Source: JAEXZL01 sp049943125 (GTDB lineage: Bacteria; Bacillota; Clostridia; Clostridiales; Clostridiaceae). From it: DNA of 64,000 bases. This document shows, piece after piece, positions 51,728-59,110 of the stretch; position 1 is the first letter of the stretch, and each line of letters opens with the position of its first letter. The notes below the pieces were generated by a model that ran no database searches, had not been told where the DNA came from, and saw nothing but the letters and a program-made list of their open reading frames with translations. A program made the position numbers and the translations under genes. The stretch is from contig NZ_CP188040.1 in the NCBI RefSeq assembly GCF_049943125.1, forward strand, positions 1,860,001 through 1,924,000, given 5' to 3'.

Positions 51728-53489
51728 TCACAAAATCCTCCTTTCTTAAGAGTTGTCTCTTTATTTTTTTTGTAGTAGTTTTTTCAAACTCTTTATGACT
51801 TATAAAGATATTATTGATTCTTTTGTAAGGGGAAAGATGTTTATTAAGCCTTTTTATATCCTCTTTGGTTTTAAATATCAATTGTTCATAGCCCGCAGCT
51901 TCTATATCCTCGGGATGGAAGTAGATATAAGCATTTATAGTTTTTTCTTTTGAGTCGTAGGATGTGCTTACTATAACCTCCTTAACATAAGATATGTTAT
52001 TGCATATATATTCCTCTAACTCTTCAGGATATACATTTTTTCCGTTATCTAATATTATTAAATTTTTAGTTCGGCCGGTTATATATAAGAAACCATCCTT
52101 ATCTAGGTAGCCAATATCACCAGTAATAAACCAACCATCCGCTGTAAAACTCATCCTTGTGCTTTCCTCATCCTTATAATAGCCAAGCATTACATTATCT
52201 CCTTTGACCTGAATTGAACCGTTGCCGTCTTTATTAGGTTCAGCGATTCTTACTTTACAGGTTGGTACTATATAACCTACGGAGCCTATCTTTTTCCAGG
52301 CAGAGCAGTTAGCAGCAACTAGGGGTGCACATTCTGATATTCCATAACCATTGACAACATTGATTCCAAGGCTATCAAAGGTAGCTACTAGCTCTGATCT
52401 TAAAGGAGCGCCTCCGCAGACTATTTGTTCTAAATTGCCACCAAAAGCTTGAAGTATAGGCTTGAAGAATAATTTTCTTTTGTCTATATAGAATTTTCTT
52501 ATTAGGTTACTAAACCATATACCATACTTTAAATGACGGGTAAGATTTGCTTCTGATGACTGTTTCCATATCATTTTATCCATGGACTCGATAAATAAAG
52601 GAACCATGATTGAAAAATTAGGTTTGAACAGCAAAAGGTTCTTTTTTAAGTTTTTTAAACTATCATTAAAGCAAACGGTCAATCCACAATATATGCCACC
52701 AAGAATGTGACAGGAGCACTCGTAAGAGTGGCTTAGGGGAAGAACGGAGATGCTTACTGCGCCAGGCTTGATAAGATGAAAGGCACCATATACCACGGTG
52801 ATTATATTTTTATGGGAGAGCATAACTCCCTTATTAGCTCCAGTAGTACCAGAGGTGAATATAATCTCTGCAAGGGCTTCAACATCAATGGGAGCTCCTA
52901 AATAATTACGATTTCCTTGAGCAAGCAGCTGTTGTCCATAGAAAATCAGATCTCTCATATTGTAGTAGGAGTAATCACCACTTCCTTGTGTGAGTAGATC
53001 GTGTCTATGAAGAATAAAATCTCTTTCTATATTGTAAGAGGAATTTTCAGGTGCTTGTCCCATAATGATAGAGGTCTCTAGGCTTGGACACTTAGATAAT
53101 AAATACTCAAGAGAATCACTATAGGTACTGGAGCAGATAATTGCAGTGGTATCACTTTTCTGTATCAGCAGTGCTATCTCCTCGTAAGTGAGTTCCTTAT
53201 CCAATGGTATTACTACGCCGACTCCATTTATAACAGATAGATAACTAATCACCCAGCTGTAAGAATTCTCTCCTAAAAGAGCTATATGCTTTCCTTCAAG
53301 ACCCAAATCTAATAGAGCAGTACCAAAGGCCTCCATATCTTTTTCTAGTTCAATAAAGCTATACTCGAGAACCTTTTTTTTAGGGCCAATTTCCTTATAG
53401 GCAACTCTATCACCATAGAGATCCGAAGCTCTTTTTACAAGAGTTCTAATATCTCTCAATTTTTCTGCTTGATATAGTTTTCTTTTCAA
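51720..53489 (-). CDS. AMP-forming acyl-CoA/acyl-ACP ligase
   Basis: 589 residues of the ANL superfamily. P-loop TSGTTGANKG (about 212-221), VNGYGISECAPL (A5-like), GWFITGDIGYL and TGRTKNLIILDNGKN (A7-A8), and the catalytic Lys in TTTKKIKR near the end. It resembles long-chain acyl-CoA synthetases and would load a carboxylic acid onto the neighbouring carrier protein. Start TTG 53489 has AAAGGAG 7 nt upstream; ATG 53513 in frame lacks one. A repeated helix-like segment at about 152-196 is unusual. First gene of the six-gene set. Confidence 0.9.
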   Translation of the reverse strand: MKRKLYQAEKLRDIRTLVKRASDLYGDRVAYKEIGPKKKVLEYSFIELEKDMEAFGTALLDLGLEGKHIALLGENSYSWVISYLSVINGVGVVIPLDKELTYEEIALLIQKSDTTAIICSSTYSDSLEYLLSKCPSLETSIIMGQAPENSSYNIERDFILHRHDLLTQGSGDYSYYNMRDLIFYGQQLLAQGNRNYLGAPIDVEALAEIIFTSGTTGANKGVMLSHKNIITVVYGAFHLIKPGAVSISVLPLSHSYECSCHILGGIYCGLTVCFNDSLKNLKKNLLLFKPNFSIMVPLFIESMDKMIWKQSSEANLTRHLKYGIWFSNLIRKFYIDKRKLFFKPILQAFGGNLEQIVCGGAPLRSELVATFDSLGINVVNGYGISECAPLVAANCSAWKKIGSVGYIVPTCKVRIAEPNKDGNGSIQVKGDNVMLGYYKDEESTRMSFTADGWFITGDIGYLDKDGFLYITGRTKNLIILDNGKNVYPEELEEYICNNISYVKEVIVSTSYDSKEKTINAYIYFHPEDIEAAGYEQLIFKTKEDIKRLNKHLSPYKRINNIFISHKEFEKTTTKKIKRQLLRKEDFVSA

Positions 53490-53644
53490 GATATTTCTCC
53501 TTTCCATAAACATATTTAATTAATGTAATTGAGTTAAGAGCTAATACTATTAATACACCTGGAATATGATATTTTAGAACTTTATTTATAATTCTTTTGT
53601 GGTAGAATATTAATATAATTAATACGTTGATTATGGAGGAGAAT

Positions 53645-54028
53645 ATGGGGAACATTAAGGGAACAGTAACCGTTATCTATGATAATTACAATAACGTTTT
53701 AATAATTCAGAGAGGAAAAAAATCTTCTGTAGAATGGAGCCTTGTAGGGAAAGAGCTTAAAGGGAAGGAGACTCCTGAGAAATGCATCAGCAAAGCTGTT
53801 GAAAAGGATTTAGACTGCACCATCTTCGACTTGAAGGAAATGGGAGAATACAACGTTGCTGGTTATAGCGAAGGTTCAGTTTTAGCCTATTCAGGAATGA
53901 TAAGACAAACGATAGTGCCTCATAAAACCATCGGAGGCGCCAAGTGGATAGGCAAAAAGGATTTAGACAATCATGAGTTTGCCGAAGGAATCAAGAAAGT
54001 ACTCGAGGACTTTTTTGCCAGCAGATAG
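53645..54028 (+). CDS. Nudix-like protein with degenerate Nudix box
   Basis: 127 residues. The N-terminal half (IKGTVTVIYDNYNNVLIIQRGKKSSVEWSLVGKE) has Nudix layout, but the box GKELKGKETPEKCISKAVEKDLDC lacks the REUxEE catalytic core (KAVEKD), so hydrolase activity is doubtful. It may have become a sensor or binding domain. ATG 53645 follows GGAGG by 5 nt. It is divergent from the ligase cluster across a short intergenic region. Confidence 0.75.
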   Translation: MGNIKGTVTVIYDNYNNVLIIQRGKKSSVEWSLVGKELKGKETPEKCISKAVEKDLDCTIFDLKEMGEYNVAGYSEGSVLAYSGMIRQTIVPHKTIGGAKWIGKKDLDNHEFAEGIKKVLEDFFASR

Positions 54029-54068
54029 AAGATAGCTTGTCATATGGGATCTTTAATAAAAAATAAGC

Positions 54069-54098
54069 GAGAACTTCCTGTTTAGGAGGTTCTTTTTT
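54069..54098. terminator. Terminator between the Nudix-like and ANTAR genes
   Basis: AGAACTTCCT, 4-nt loop, AGGAGGTTCT, TTTTT. Confidence 0.8.
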
Positions 54099-54105
54099 CT
54101 GTGAT

Positions 54106-54678
54106 TTAATGCTTTCCATATATAGTGATGATATCTTCGGCAGTTTCCTCTAGGCTCTGCCTCATATCCATAGATCTCTTTTGGAGAAACTTATGAGCCT
54201 CCTCTTCATTAAAGGTGAAATGCTCCATTAAGATAAGCTTAGCCCGAAAGACTAGCTGTAAATCTTGCAGCTTTTTCTGCATTTTAACATTTTCCTTTTT
54301 AAGCTTTAATAATCTCTTGTTCATGGCTATACCTGATTCTATTCCATGGGCCAGAGAAGATGGCTTAAGTGGGCTATTAAGGATTACAACTCCTTCCTCC
54401 TGAAGCTTTAATACAGATTCCTTAGATGCTTGTACCTTTAATATTACAATAATACCAGAGATGGTGGACTCTGATAGAAAAAGAGCAAGGCCTTCTACAG
54501 TATCATCTATGAGAGGAGCGCTTATAAGGATAAGCTGATAGCTGTTCTTTAATATTTTGATTTTAGCCTCTTCTCCTGTAGAGGCTGTATTTACAGTCAT
54601 AGAAGTTTTTGAAAGGATTAATTCCTCAAGAACTTTTATATTATTTTCAGAGCCTGACACAATGAGAATCGATTCCAT
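54106..54678 (-). CDS. ANTAR-domain response regulator-like protein
   Basis: 190 residues: an N-terminal receiver-like domain (ILIVSGSENNIKVLEELI, LILISAPLIDD) without an evident full phosphorylation set, a helical coiled linker (NKRLLKLKKENVKMQKKLQDLQ), and a C-terminal ANTAR domain (RAKLILMEHFTFNEEEAHKFLQKRSMDMRQSLEETAEDI). ANTAR proteins bind RNA hairpins and prevent transcription termination. No histidine kinase is adjacent. ATG 54678 is chosen with GGGAGAG upstream. A probable structured RNA with two terminators lies divergently upstream. Confidence 0.85.
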   Translation of the reverse strand: MESILIVSGSENNIKVLEELILSKTSMTVNTASTGEEAKIKILKNSYQLILISAPLIDDTVEGLALFLSESTISGIIVILKVQASKESVLKLQEEGVVILNSPLKPSSLAHGIESGIAMNKRLLKLKKENVKMQKKLQDLQLVFRAKLILMEHFTFNEEEAHKFLQKRSMDMRQSLEETAEDIITIYGKH

Positions 54679-54850
54679 GGCTACACTCTCCCACATTTCT
54701 AAGATAATATTATATAAAACATACTATTAAATACTTAAAGCAAATAACAAATCAAGCAAACTAGGTTTTTGAGAAAATATATAATAATTATACTATTTAC
54801 TCCTGGGTTTGTAAGTTCATATAAATGATTTTGTATATAATTTAAAATTT

Positions 54851-54965
54851 CATATATTGTTTTTGTAGAATAGTTATCCGATTAAAATACATACATTGTT
54901 TTATAGAATAGTAATTCAATTAAAGTTTTATATGTTGTTTTTGTCGTATAGCAATCCGAATATTT
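54851..54965. repeat. Three degenerate 38-39 bp tandem repeats
   Basis: Units begin at 54851, 54890 and 54928, each with the form CATAYATTGTTTT-(T)GTAGAATAG-N-AATCC-AATTAAAA in variable copies. A fourth, weaker unit may begin near 54818. They end 13 bp upstream of the strong promoter at 54979, which suggests protein-binding sites. No gene lies here. Confidence 0.5.
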
Positions 54966-54978
54966 ACTACAATTTTTA

Positions 54979-55007
54979 TTGACGAATTTCCTTTAACTGT
55001 ATATAAT
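54979..55007 (+). promoter_or_regulatory. Strong sigma-A promoter in a gene-free stretch
   Basis: TTGACG (54979-54984), exactly 17-bp spacer, TATAAT (55002-55007). Transcription would begin near 55014. Confidence 0.75.
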
Positions 55008-55013
55008 ACTAAT

Positions 55014-55160
55014 ATAGCAAAGGCGCTATGAACTCTAAGGGTTCGTAGCGTCTTTTTTTTATTTATATAATGGAATATATGCGGTTAAATCATCCTCTGC
55101 AGCCCACTAAGGCGCAGAGAAAAGACTGCTTAGGTTGTGGGACCTAAGCAGTCTTTTTTT
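55014..55160 (+). ncRNA. Candidate structured RNA with two terminator hairpins
   Basis: Behind the promoter are three hairpins. A: 55022-55033 pairs with 55041-55052 (12 bp), then eight T, a first terminator. B: CTCTGC (55095-55100) with GCAGAG, extended by GCC/GGC. C: GACTGCTTAGGT (55124-55135), loop TGTGGG, ACCTAAGCAGTC, seven T, a second terminator. CCCAC in hairpin B (55103-55107) is complementary to GTGGG in loop C (55137-55141), so B and C may form a pseudoknot or alternative fold. No credible gene directly follows. Known family not recognised. Confidence 0.55.
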
Positions 55161-55509
55161 ATATGAAATACTTTGACTTTTTAATTGCTATGATAAGGAT
55201 TATTGAGCTTAGACCTAAAATGAGCTATGTTGCTCGTTTTGTAGATGGTTTTCTTATTTTAAATGTTATTAGGATTATTTTTGTAAATAAGATGGAATTT
55301 ACTTTTATATATAGTAAAATGGAGCTAAGAGTTAGGAGACAAGAAATAAGAGGCAAAAATTAAGGTCTAAGAATTAAAGACAAAGAACGAGGGACAAGCA
55401 TTAGTACAGGTACAAGTATAAGGCTAAAAAATATGAAAAAGGTTAAGTATTGATAAAAAACATAAGGGAGGAGAGGAAGTCTTACAGATGAAGACTTCAA
55501 TATAAGCTT
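55161..55509. other. Gene-free AT-rich stretch
   Basis: About 350 bp. A 66-codon open frame at 55163-55363 lacks a ribosome site and family features and is not called. The rest is purine-rich with AAGA-type runs; the only useful element is a GGGAGGAGAGG stretch at about 55467-55477, some 35 bp before the pentapeptide gene. Confidence 0.4.
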
Positions 55510-56154
55510 ATGAAAGAGAAGATAAAAATTGAAAAACCTAAAATATTTGATGAGCTAGAGCCTATAGCTAATATCGAGGAATTATTATTGAGGGAGGAAA
55601 AGATTCAGAATAAGCTTGTGGAAAATTCCACTATTAATAATCTGAGAATGGAAAGTGTTATTTTGGACTCCTGTGTATTCAGAAAGGTTACCTTTGTAAA
55701 TTGTGATTTTTCTAAGGCTGATATTTTAGATTGTAGATTTGAAGGCTGTGATCTTTCTAATATTATATTAGCTGGAGGAAGCATTCATAGAAGTGAGTTT
55801 ATTAACAGTAAGCTTTTAGGTGCATCGCTAGAGGATAGCAGTATTAAGGATGTACTTTTCCAAGAGATTGGGGCTAAATATATTAACTTTTCTAGCTCTA
55901 AGATAAAGACAATGGTTATTAAAGATAGTGATCTTCAGGGAGCTGTATTCCAGGAAGTAAGGAGAGGAAAAGTATTTTTCCAGAATGTCAACTTATCTAA
56001 TGGATACTTTAATAAAACCTCGTTAAATAAAATAGATTTAACCACCAGTGATATCAGTGGTATAGATGTTGAAATAGAAGGTCTCGAGGGGGCAGAGGTT
56101 ACTGCTTTTCAGGCCCTAGAACTTACAAGGCTCATGGGACTTGTAGTGAAGTAA
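55510..56154 (+). CDS. Pentapeptide-repeat protein
   Basis: 214 residues. From about residue 50 the A(D/N)LXX-type repeats form a quadrilateral beta-helix (CDFSKADILDCRFEGCDLSNIILAG, NVNLSNGYFNKTSLNKIDLTTSDISG). Some such proteins mimic DNA and protect gyrase from drugs or toxins; most are uncharacterised. The N-terminal 45 residues (ELEPIANIEELLLREEKIQNK) are helical. ATG 55510 has no clear close ribosome site. A strong stem-loop follows. Confidence 0.85.
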   Translation: MKEKIKIEKPKIFDELEPIANIEELLLREEKIQNKLVENSTINNLRMESVILDSCVFRKVTFVNCDFSKADILDCRFEGCDLSNIILAGGSIHRSEFINSKLLGASLEDSSIKDVLFQEIGAKYINFSSSKIKTMVIKDSDLQGAVFQEVRRGKVFFQNVNLSNGYFNKTSLNKIDLTTSDISGIDVEIEGLEGAEVTAFQALELTRLMGLVVK

Positions 56155-56156
56155 AA

Positions 56157-56200
56157 AAACATAGCATCAGCTCAAAAACAACTGAGCTGATGCTATGTTT
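56157..56200. terminator. 18-bp stem-loop after the pentapeptide gene
   Basis: AAACATAGCATCAGCTCA (56157-56174) and TGAGCTGATGCTATGTTT (56183-56200) are perfect arms with an 8-nt loop. The T run is clearer on the minus strand, so it can end transcripts from both sides. Confidence 0.75.
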
Positions 56201-56297
56201 ATAATAAATCTAATTTAATGCACGCCTGTCCATGCGAACACTTTCTCATGTCTATGGTGCCATCCACCTGACCCGTTTCAACTAAAGTTGACAATAA
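56199..56297 (-). pseudogene. Candidate gene remnant: C-terminal tail of an unrecognised protein
   Basis: A 33-codon minus-strand frame, bounded upstream by a TAG at 56298-56300, reads LLSTLVETGQVDGTIDMRKC and continues SHGQACIKLDLL before TAA. The stretch 56220-56290 is clearly richer in G and C than its surroundings. The stop codon abuts a hairpin whose T run suits minus-strand termination, as for the 3' end of a real gene. No start codon or ribosome site exists. It may be debris of a lost, possibly transferred, gene. Confidence 0.35.
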
Positions 56298-56403
56298 CTA
56301 GATATATGGAAATAATATAAATAATGATACCTTACATATTATTGTTTATATTAAGGATAGATGATTTTGACTACTAAAAATAAGTATGCTTTGGAGGATT
56401 GAT

Positions 56404-57270
56404 ATGAAATATAGTAAATACTTAATACTTAGTGATTATGATGGAACTCTTTCTAGGGAAGGGCTTATACTTCCGGAAAGAGAAAAGGAAGCTATAAATG
56501 AATTTGTTTCCCAGGGAGGGACCTTTGCTGTTGCTACAGGAAGGGGTTTTAGGGAAATAGGAGGTGTTTTTGAGGATACACCTATAAATGCCCCTTCAAT
56601 ACTATGGAATGGAGCATTGGTGATGGATATTAAGAATAAGAAGCTGATTAAGTCCTATCCCTTAGAAGGAGACGTGAAGGGGATGCTCAGGGATATAGAA
56701 GAGAGTTTTCCTGATACAATTATCCAGGTTCAGTGTATGAGTGAAGATTTTACCGTGTATTTTGGAGATTGTGAGGATGAGCTTAGAGAAGGCTTAAAGC
56801 AATTTAGTGATATTGGAGTTAATGCTGAGGATCATTTTATAGATTTCTTTAAGACCTTAACAAATAAGCTTGTAACCCTTGAGGAGATTAATGAGCCCAT
56901 ATATAAGTTTCTTATTGTTGGTGGGATAGATAGGATGAAGGAGCTTAAAGAGTATCTCCTTGAAAAGTATGACTCCTTAGGTTATCTTATAGTTTCTTCA
57001 GCTCCCTTTAATGTAGAGGTGAATTCTCTACAGGCTAGTAAGGGGCAGGCAGGAGATTTTTTGAAAAAGGAATATTTTAAGGATAGAGAATATACTGTAA
57101 TAGCATTAGGGGATGGGGAAAATGATATAGATGCTCTGAAACGGGCAGACTACTCCTTTGCAGCAAACAACGCCTCGAATGAGATTAAGGCTGCGGCTGA
57201 CTATGTATTAAAGGAAAATTTAGGTGTTATAAGGCAGGTTTTAAATTTTATTGATTCTAGCCTAAGATAG
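56404..57270 (+). CDS. HAD-superfamily Cof-type phosphatase
   Basis: 288 residues. Motif I LSDYDGTLSREGL, motif II VATGRGF, Lys of motif III near SSAPFNVEVNSLQASKG, and motif IV ALGDGENDIDALKRADYSFAANNA. It belongs to the Cof/YidA group like the gene at 44.7 kb but is clearly different in sequence. ATG 56404 follows TGGAGG by 7 nt. Substrate unknown; single gene. Confidence 0.9.
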   Translation: MKYSKYLILSDYDGTLSREGLILPEREKEAINEFVSQGGTFAVATGRGFREIGGVFEDTPINAPSILWNGALVMDIKNKKLIKSYPLEGDVKGMLRDIEESFPDTIIQVQCMSEDFTVYFGDCEDELREGLKQFSDIGVNAEDHFIDFFKTLTNKLVTLEEINEPIYKFLIVGGIDRMKELKEYLLEKYDSLGYLIVSSAPFNVEVNSLQASKGQAGDFLKKEYFKDREYTVIALGDGENDIDALKRADYSFAANNASNEIKAAADYVLKENLGVIRQVLNFIDSSLR

Positions 57271-57375
57271 AATAAATGTTGGTATTTTACTGAAGTGGCT
57301 ATTATATAAAAATACCCCTTATAAAGGTTGTTTTGGAATACATACAAAGAAATAATAATTATTTCCTAAAAAAGC

Positions 57376-57404
57376 TTGCTATATTGAAAAATCCATGGTA
57401 TAGT
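57376..57404 (+). promoter_or_regulatory. Promoter of cold-shock gene copy 1
   Basis: TTGCTA (57376-57381), 17-bp spacer ending TGG, TATAGT (57399-57404). The same layout recurs at copies 2 and 3. Confidence 0.75.
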
Positions 57405-57410
57405 TATCAC

Positions 57411-57543
57411 ATCGCTTAAATGATAGTAAATAATTAAATTGCATAACTTTTTGTTAGTACTGTTTCACGTGCTGTTTTATCAAAGAAGTTTATTAGTTTT
57501 TACGAGTAGTTTAAGGAAATAAAAATTTCGGAGGTACAGTTAT
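57411..57543 (+). promoter_or_regulatory. Conserved leader of cold-shock gene copy 1
   Basis: About 133 nt of 5' leader shared almost base for base with copies 2 and 3: CATCGCTTAAATGAT near the start, then ACTTTTTGTTAGTACTG, CATCAAAGAAGT-like and TTTTTACGAGTAGTTTAAGG, ending in TTTCGGAGGTACAGTTAT. Long conserved leaders of this kind control csp mRNA folding and stability with temperature; the role here is inferred. Confidence 0.65.
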
Positions 57544-57744
57544 ATGAACGGTACAGTAAAATGGTTTAATGCAGAAAAAGGTTATGGATTTATCACAGGA
57601 GAAGATGGAAAGGACGTTTTTGCTCACTTTTCACAGATCCAATCAAATGGCTTTAAGTCTCTTGAAGAAGGTCAGGAAGTAACTTTTGAAGTTGCTCAAG
57701 GACAAAAAGGACTTCAAGCTGAGAACATTCAAACCGTTAGATAG
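57544..57744 (+). CDS. Cold-shock protein, copy 1
   Basis: 66 residues. The RNP1 motif GYGFITGED (about 16-24) and RNP2 VFAHFSQI (about 26-33) line the single-stranded nucleic-acid surface of this OB-fold RNA chaperone. It differs from copies 2 and 3 by only a few residues near the end. RBS GGAGGTACAGTTAT. It has its own promoter, leader and terminator. Confidence 0.96.
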   Translation: MNGTVKWFNAEKGYGFITGEDGKDVFAHFSQIQSNGFKSLEEGQEVTFEVAQGQKGLQAENIQTVR

Positions 57745-57755
57745 TAAATAACATA

Positions 57756-57785
57756 CCCTCAAGGTTTACCTTGAGGGTTTTTTAT
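57756..57785 (+). terminator. Terminator of cold-shock copy 1
   Basis: CCCTCAAGG, loop TTTA, CCTTGAGGG, T run. A second weaker stem (AGACC/GGTCT, about 57928-57945) lies further on. Confidence 0.9.
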
Positions 57786-57988
57786 TTTGTATTTTTAATG
57801 TTCTTACGAAAAAGGTGAGAATATACAGTTACTTCAGTAATTATAAGGTAGGTTATGACTCTATTGCTTATAACTTAATTTTAGATATGTACTAGGAATT
57901 TGATCAAATGGATGTTATTGTTAAAGAGACCTTTGAGAGGGTCTTTTGGAAGAAATATAAAAAATAATAATTATTTTTCAAAAAAAGC

Positions 57989-58017
57989 TTGCTAAGTTCT
58001 GTAATACGTGGTATATT
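57989..58017 (+). promoter_or_regulatory. Promoter of cold-shock gene copy 2
   Basis: TTGCTA (57989-57994), 17-bp spacer ending TGG, TATATT (58012-58017). Confidence 0.75.
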
Positions 58018-58023
58018 ATATAC

Positions 58024-58154
58024 ATCGCTTAAATGATGTAATAATTAAACAAAGCAACTTTTTGTTAGTACTGTTTCATGTGCTGTTATATCAAAGAAGT
58101 TTGTTAGTTTTTACGAGTAGTTTAAGGAAATAAAATTTCGGAGGTACAGTTATT
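58024..58154 (+). promoter_or_regulatory. Conserved leader of cold-shock gene copy 2
   Basis: Same leader as copy 1, with scattered substitutions (for example CATGTGCTGT for CACGTGCTGT) that could test base pairing by covariation. It ends in TTTCGGAGGTACAGTTATT. Confidence 0.65.
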
Positions 58155-58355
58155 ATGAACGGTACAGTAAAATGGTTTAATGCAGAAAAAGGTTATGGAT
58201 TTATTACAGGAGAAGATGGAAAGGACGTTTTCGCTCACTTTTCACAGATCCAATCAAATGGTTTCAAGTCTCTTGAAGAAGGCCAGAAGGTAACTTTTGA
58301 AGTTGCTCAAGGACAAAAAGGACTTCAAGCTGAGAACATTCAAGCAGTTAGATAG
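58155..58355 (+). CDS. Cold-shock protein, copy 2
   Basis: 66 residues, the same RNP1/RNP2 core as copy 1; changes are Gln to Lys in EEGQKVTF and the C-terminal QAVR. Independent promoter, leader and terminator show whole-unit duplication and not just gene duplication. Confidence 0.96.
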   Translation: MNGTVKWFNAEKGYGFITGEDGKDVFAHFSQIQSNGFKSLEEGQKVTFEVAQGQKGLQAENIQAVR

Positions 58356-58366
58356 TAAATGACATA

Positions 58367-58393
58367 CCCTCAAGGTTTACCTTGAGGGTTTTT
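58367..58393 (+). terminator. Terminator of cold-shock copy 2
   Basis: CCCTCAAGG, loop TTTA, CCTTGAGGG, T run: identical stem to copy 1. Confidence 0.9.
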
Positions 58394-58502
58394 ATTTTGT
58401 CTTTTTAAGAAAAAGTTGTTGAATATGCTGTTGAAAGATAGTCCTTATAAAGGCATATTTGGAATATATGCAAAAAAATAATAATTATTCCCTATATAAA
58501 GC

Positions 58503-58531
58503 TTGCTAAATTAAAGAATTTATGGTATAGT
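58503..58531 (+). promoter_or_regulatory. Promoter of cold-shock gene copy 3
   Basis: TTGCTA (58503-58508), 17-bp spacer ending TGG, TATAGT (58526-58531). Confidence 0.75.
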
Positions 58532-58537
58532 TAATAC

Positions 58538-58671
58538 ATCGCTTAAATGATAGTAAATAATTAAATTAAGTAACTTTTTGTTGGTACTGCTTCATGTGCT
58601 GTTATATCAAAGAAGTTTGCTAGTTTTTACGAGTAGTTTAAGGAAATAAAAAATTTCGGAGGTACAGTTAT
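58538..58671 (+). promoter_or_regulatory. Conserved leader of cold-shock gene copy 3
   Basis: Third copy of the leader, differing at a few positions (GTTGGTACTGCTTCATG), ending in TTTCGGAGGTACAGTTAT. Confidence 0.65.
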
Positions 58672-58872
58672 ATGAACGGTACAGTAAAATGGTTTAATGC
58701 AGAAAAAGGTTATGGATTTATTACAGGAGAAGATGGAAAGGACGTTTTCGCTCACTTTTCACAGATCCAAGCTAATGGATTCAAGTCTCTTGAAGAAGGT
58801 CAGGAAGTAACTTTTGAAGTTGCTCAAGGACAAAAAGGACTTCAAGCTGAAAACATTCAAATCGCTAGATAG
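58672..58872 (+). CDS. Cold-shock protein, copy 3
   Basis: 66 residues, the same RNA-binding core; differs mainly at QIQANGF and the C-terminal QIAR. Last of three tandem units. Confidence 0.96.
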   Translation: MNGTVKWFNAEKGYGFITGEDGKDVFAHFSQIQANGFKSLEEGQEVTFEVAQGQKGLQAENIQIAR

Positions 58873-58883
58873 TAAATAACATA

Positions 58884-58917
58884 CTCCTCAAGGTTTTCCT
58901 TGAGGAGTTTTTATTTG
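58884..58917 (+). terminator. Terminator of cold-shock copy 3
   Basis: CTCCTCAAGG, loop TTTT, CCTTGAGGAG, T run. Both sides of the stem changed together compared with copies 1 and 2 (a compensated pair). Confidence 0.9.
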
Positions 58918-59110
58918 CATTTTTTTAAGCACTTTTATGAGGCTGCTGAGATTACTGTCTTTAAATTATTTTTGCTATATAGATAGTGTAGTAAATAAAA
59001 TTATAAAAGTTAAATAATAAAAACTAAAGCCGAGTTATTATAAATATCAACTCAGCTTTTTTTATATTCATAAATATTTGGCTAACCTAAACTAGCTGTA
59101 AGGATAGTTT

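Noticed and set aside
55014..55160. Classical ANTAR dual-hexaloop target
   Set aside because: Hairpins B and C have six-base loops (CACTAA, TGTGGG), but neither has A at position 1 with G at position 4.
55163..55363. 66-codon open frame after the structured RNA
   Set aside because: It has no ribosome site, begins inside the terminator tail region, and its residues show no family features; AT-rich sequence gives such frames by chance.
56220..56272. Plus-strand 17-codon frame MHACPCEH...
   Set aside because: No ribosome site and very short; the minus-strand reading through the same bases looks more protein-like.
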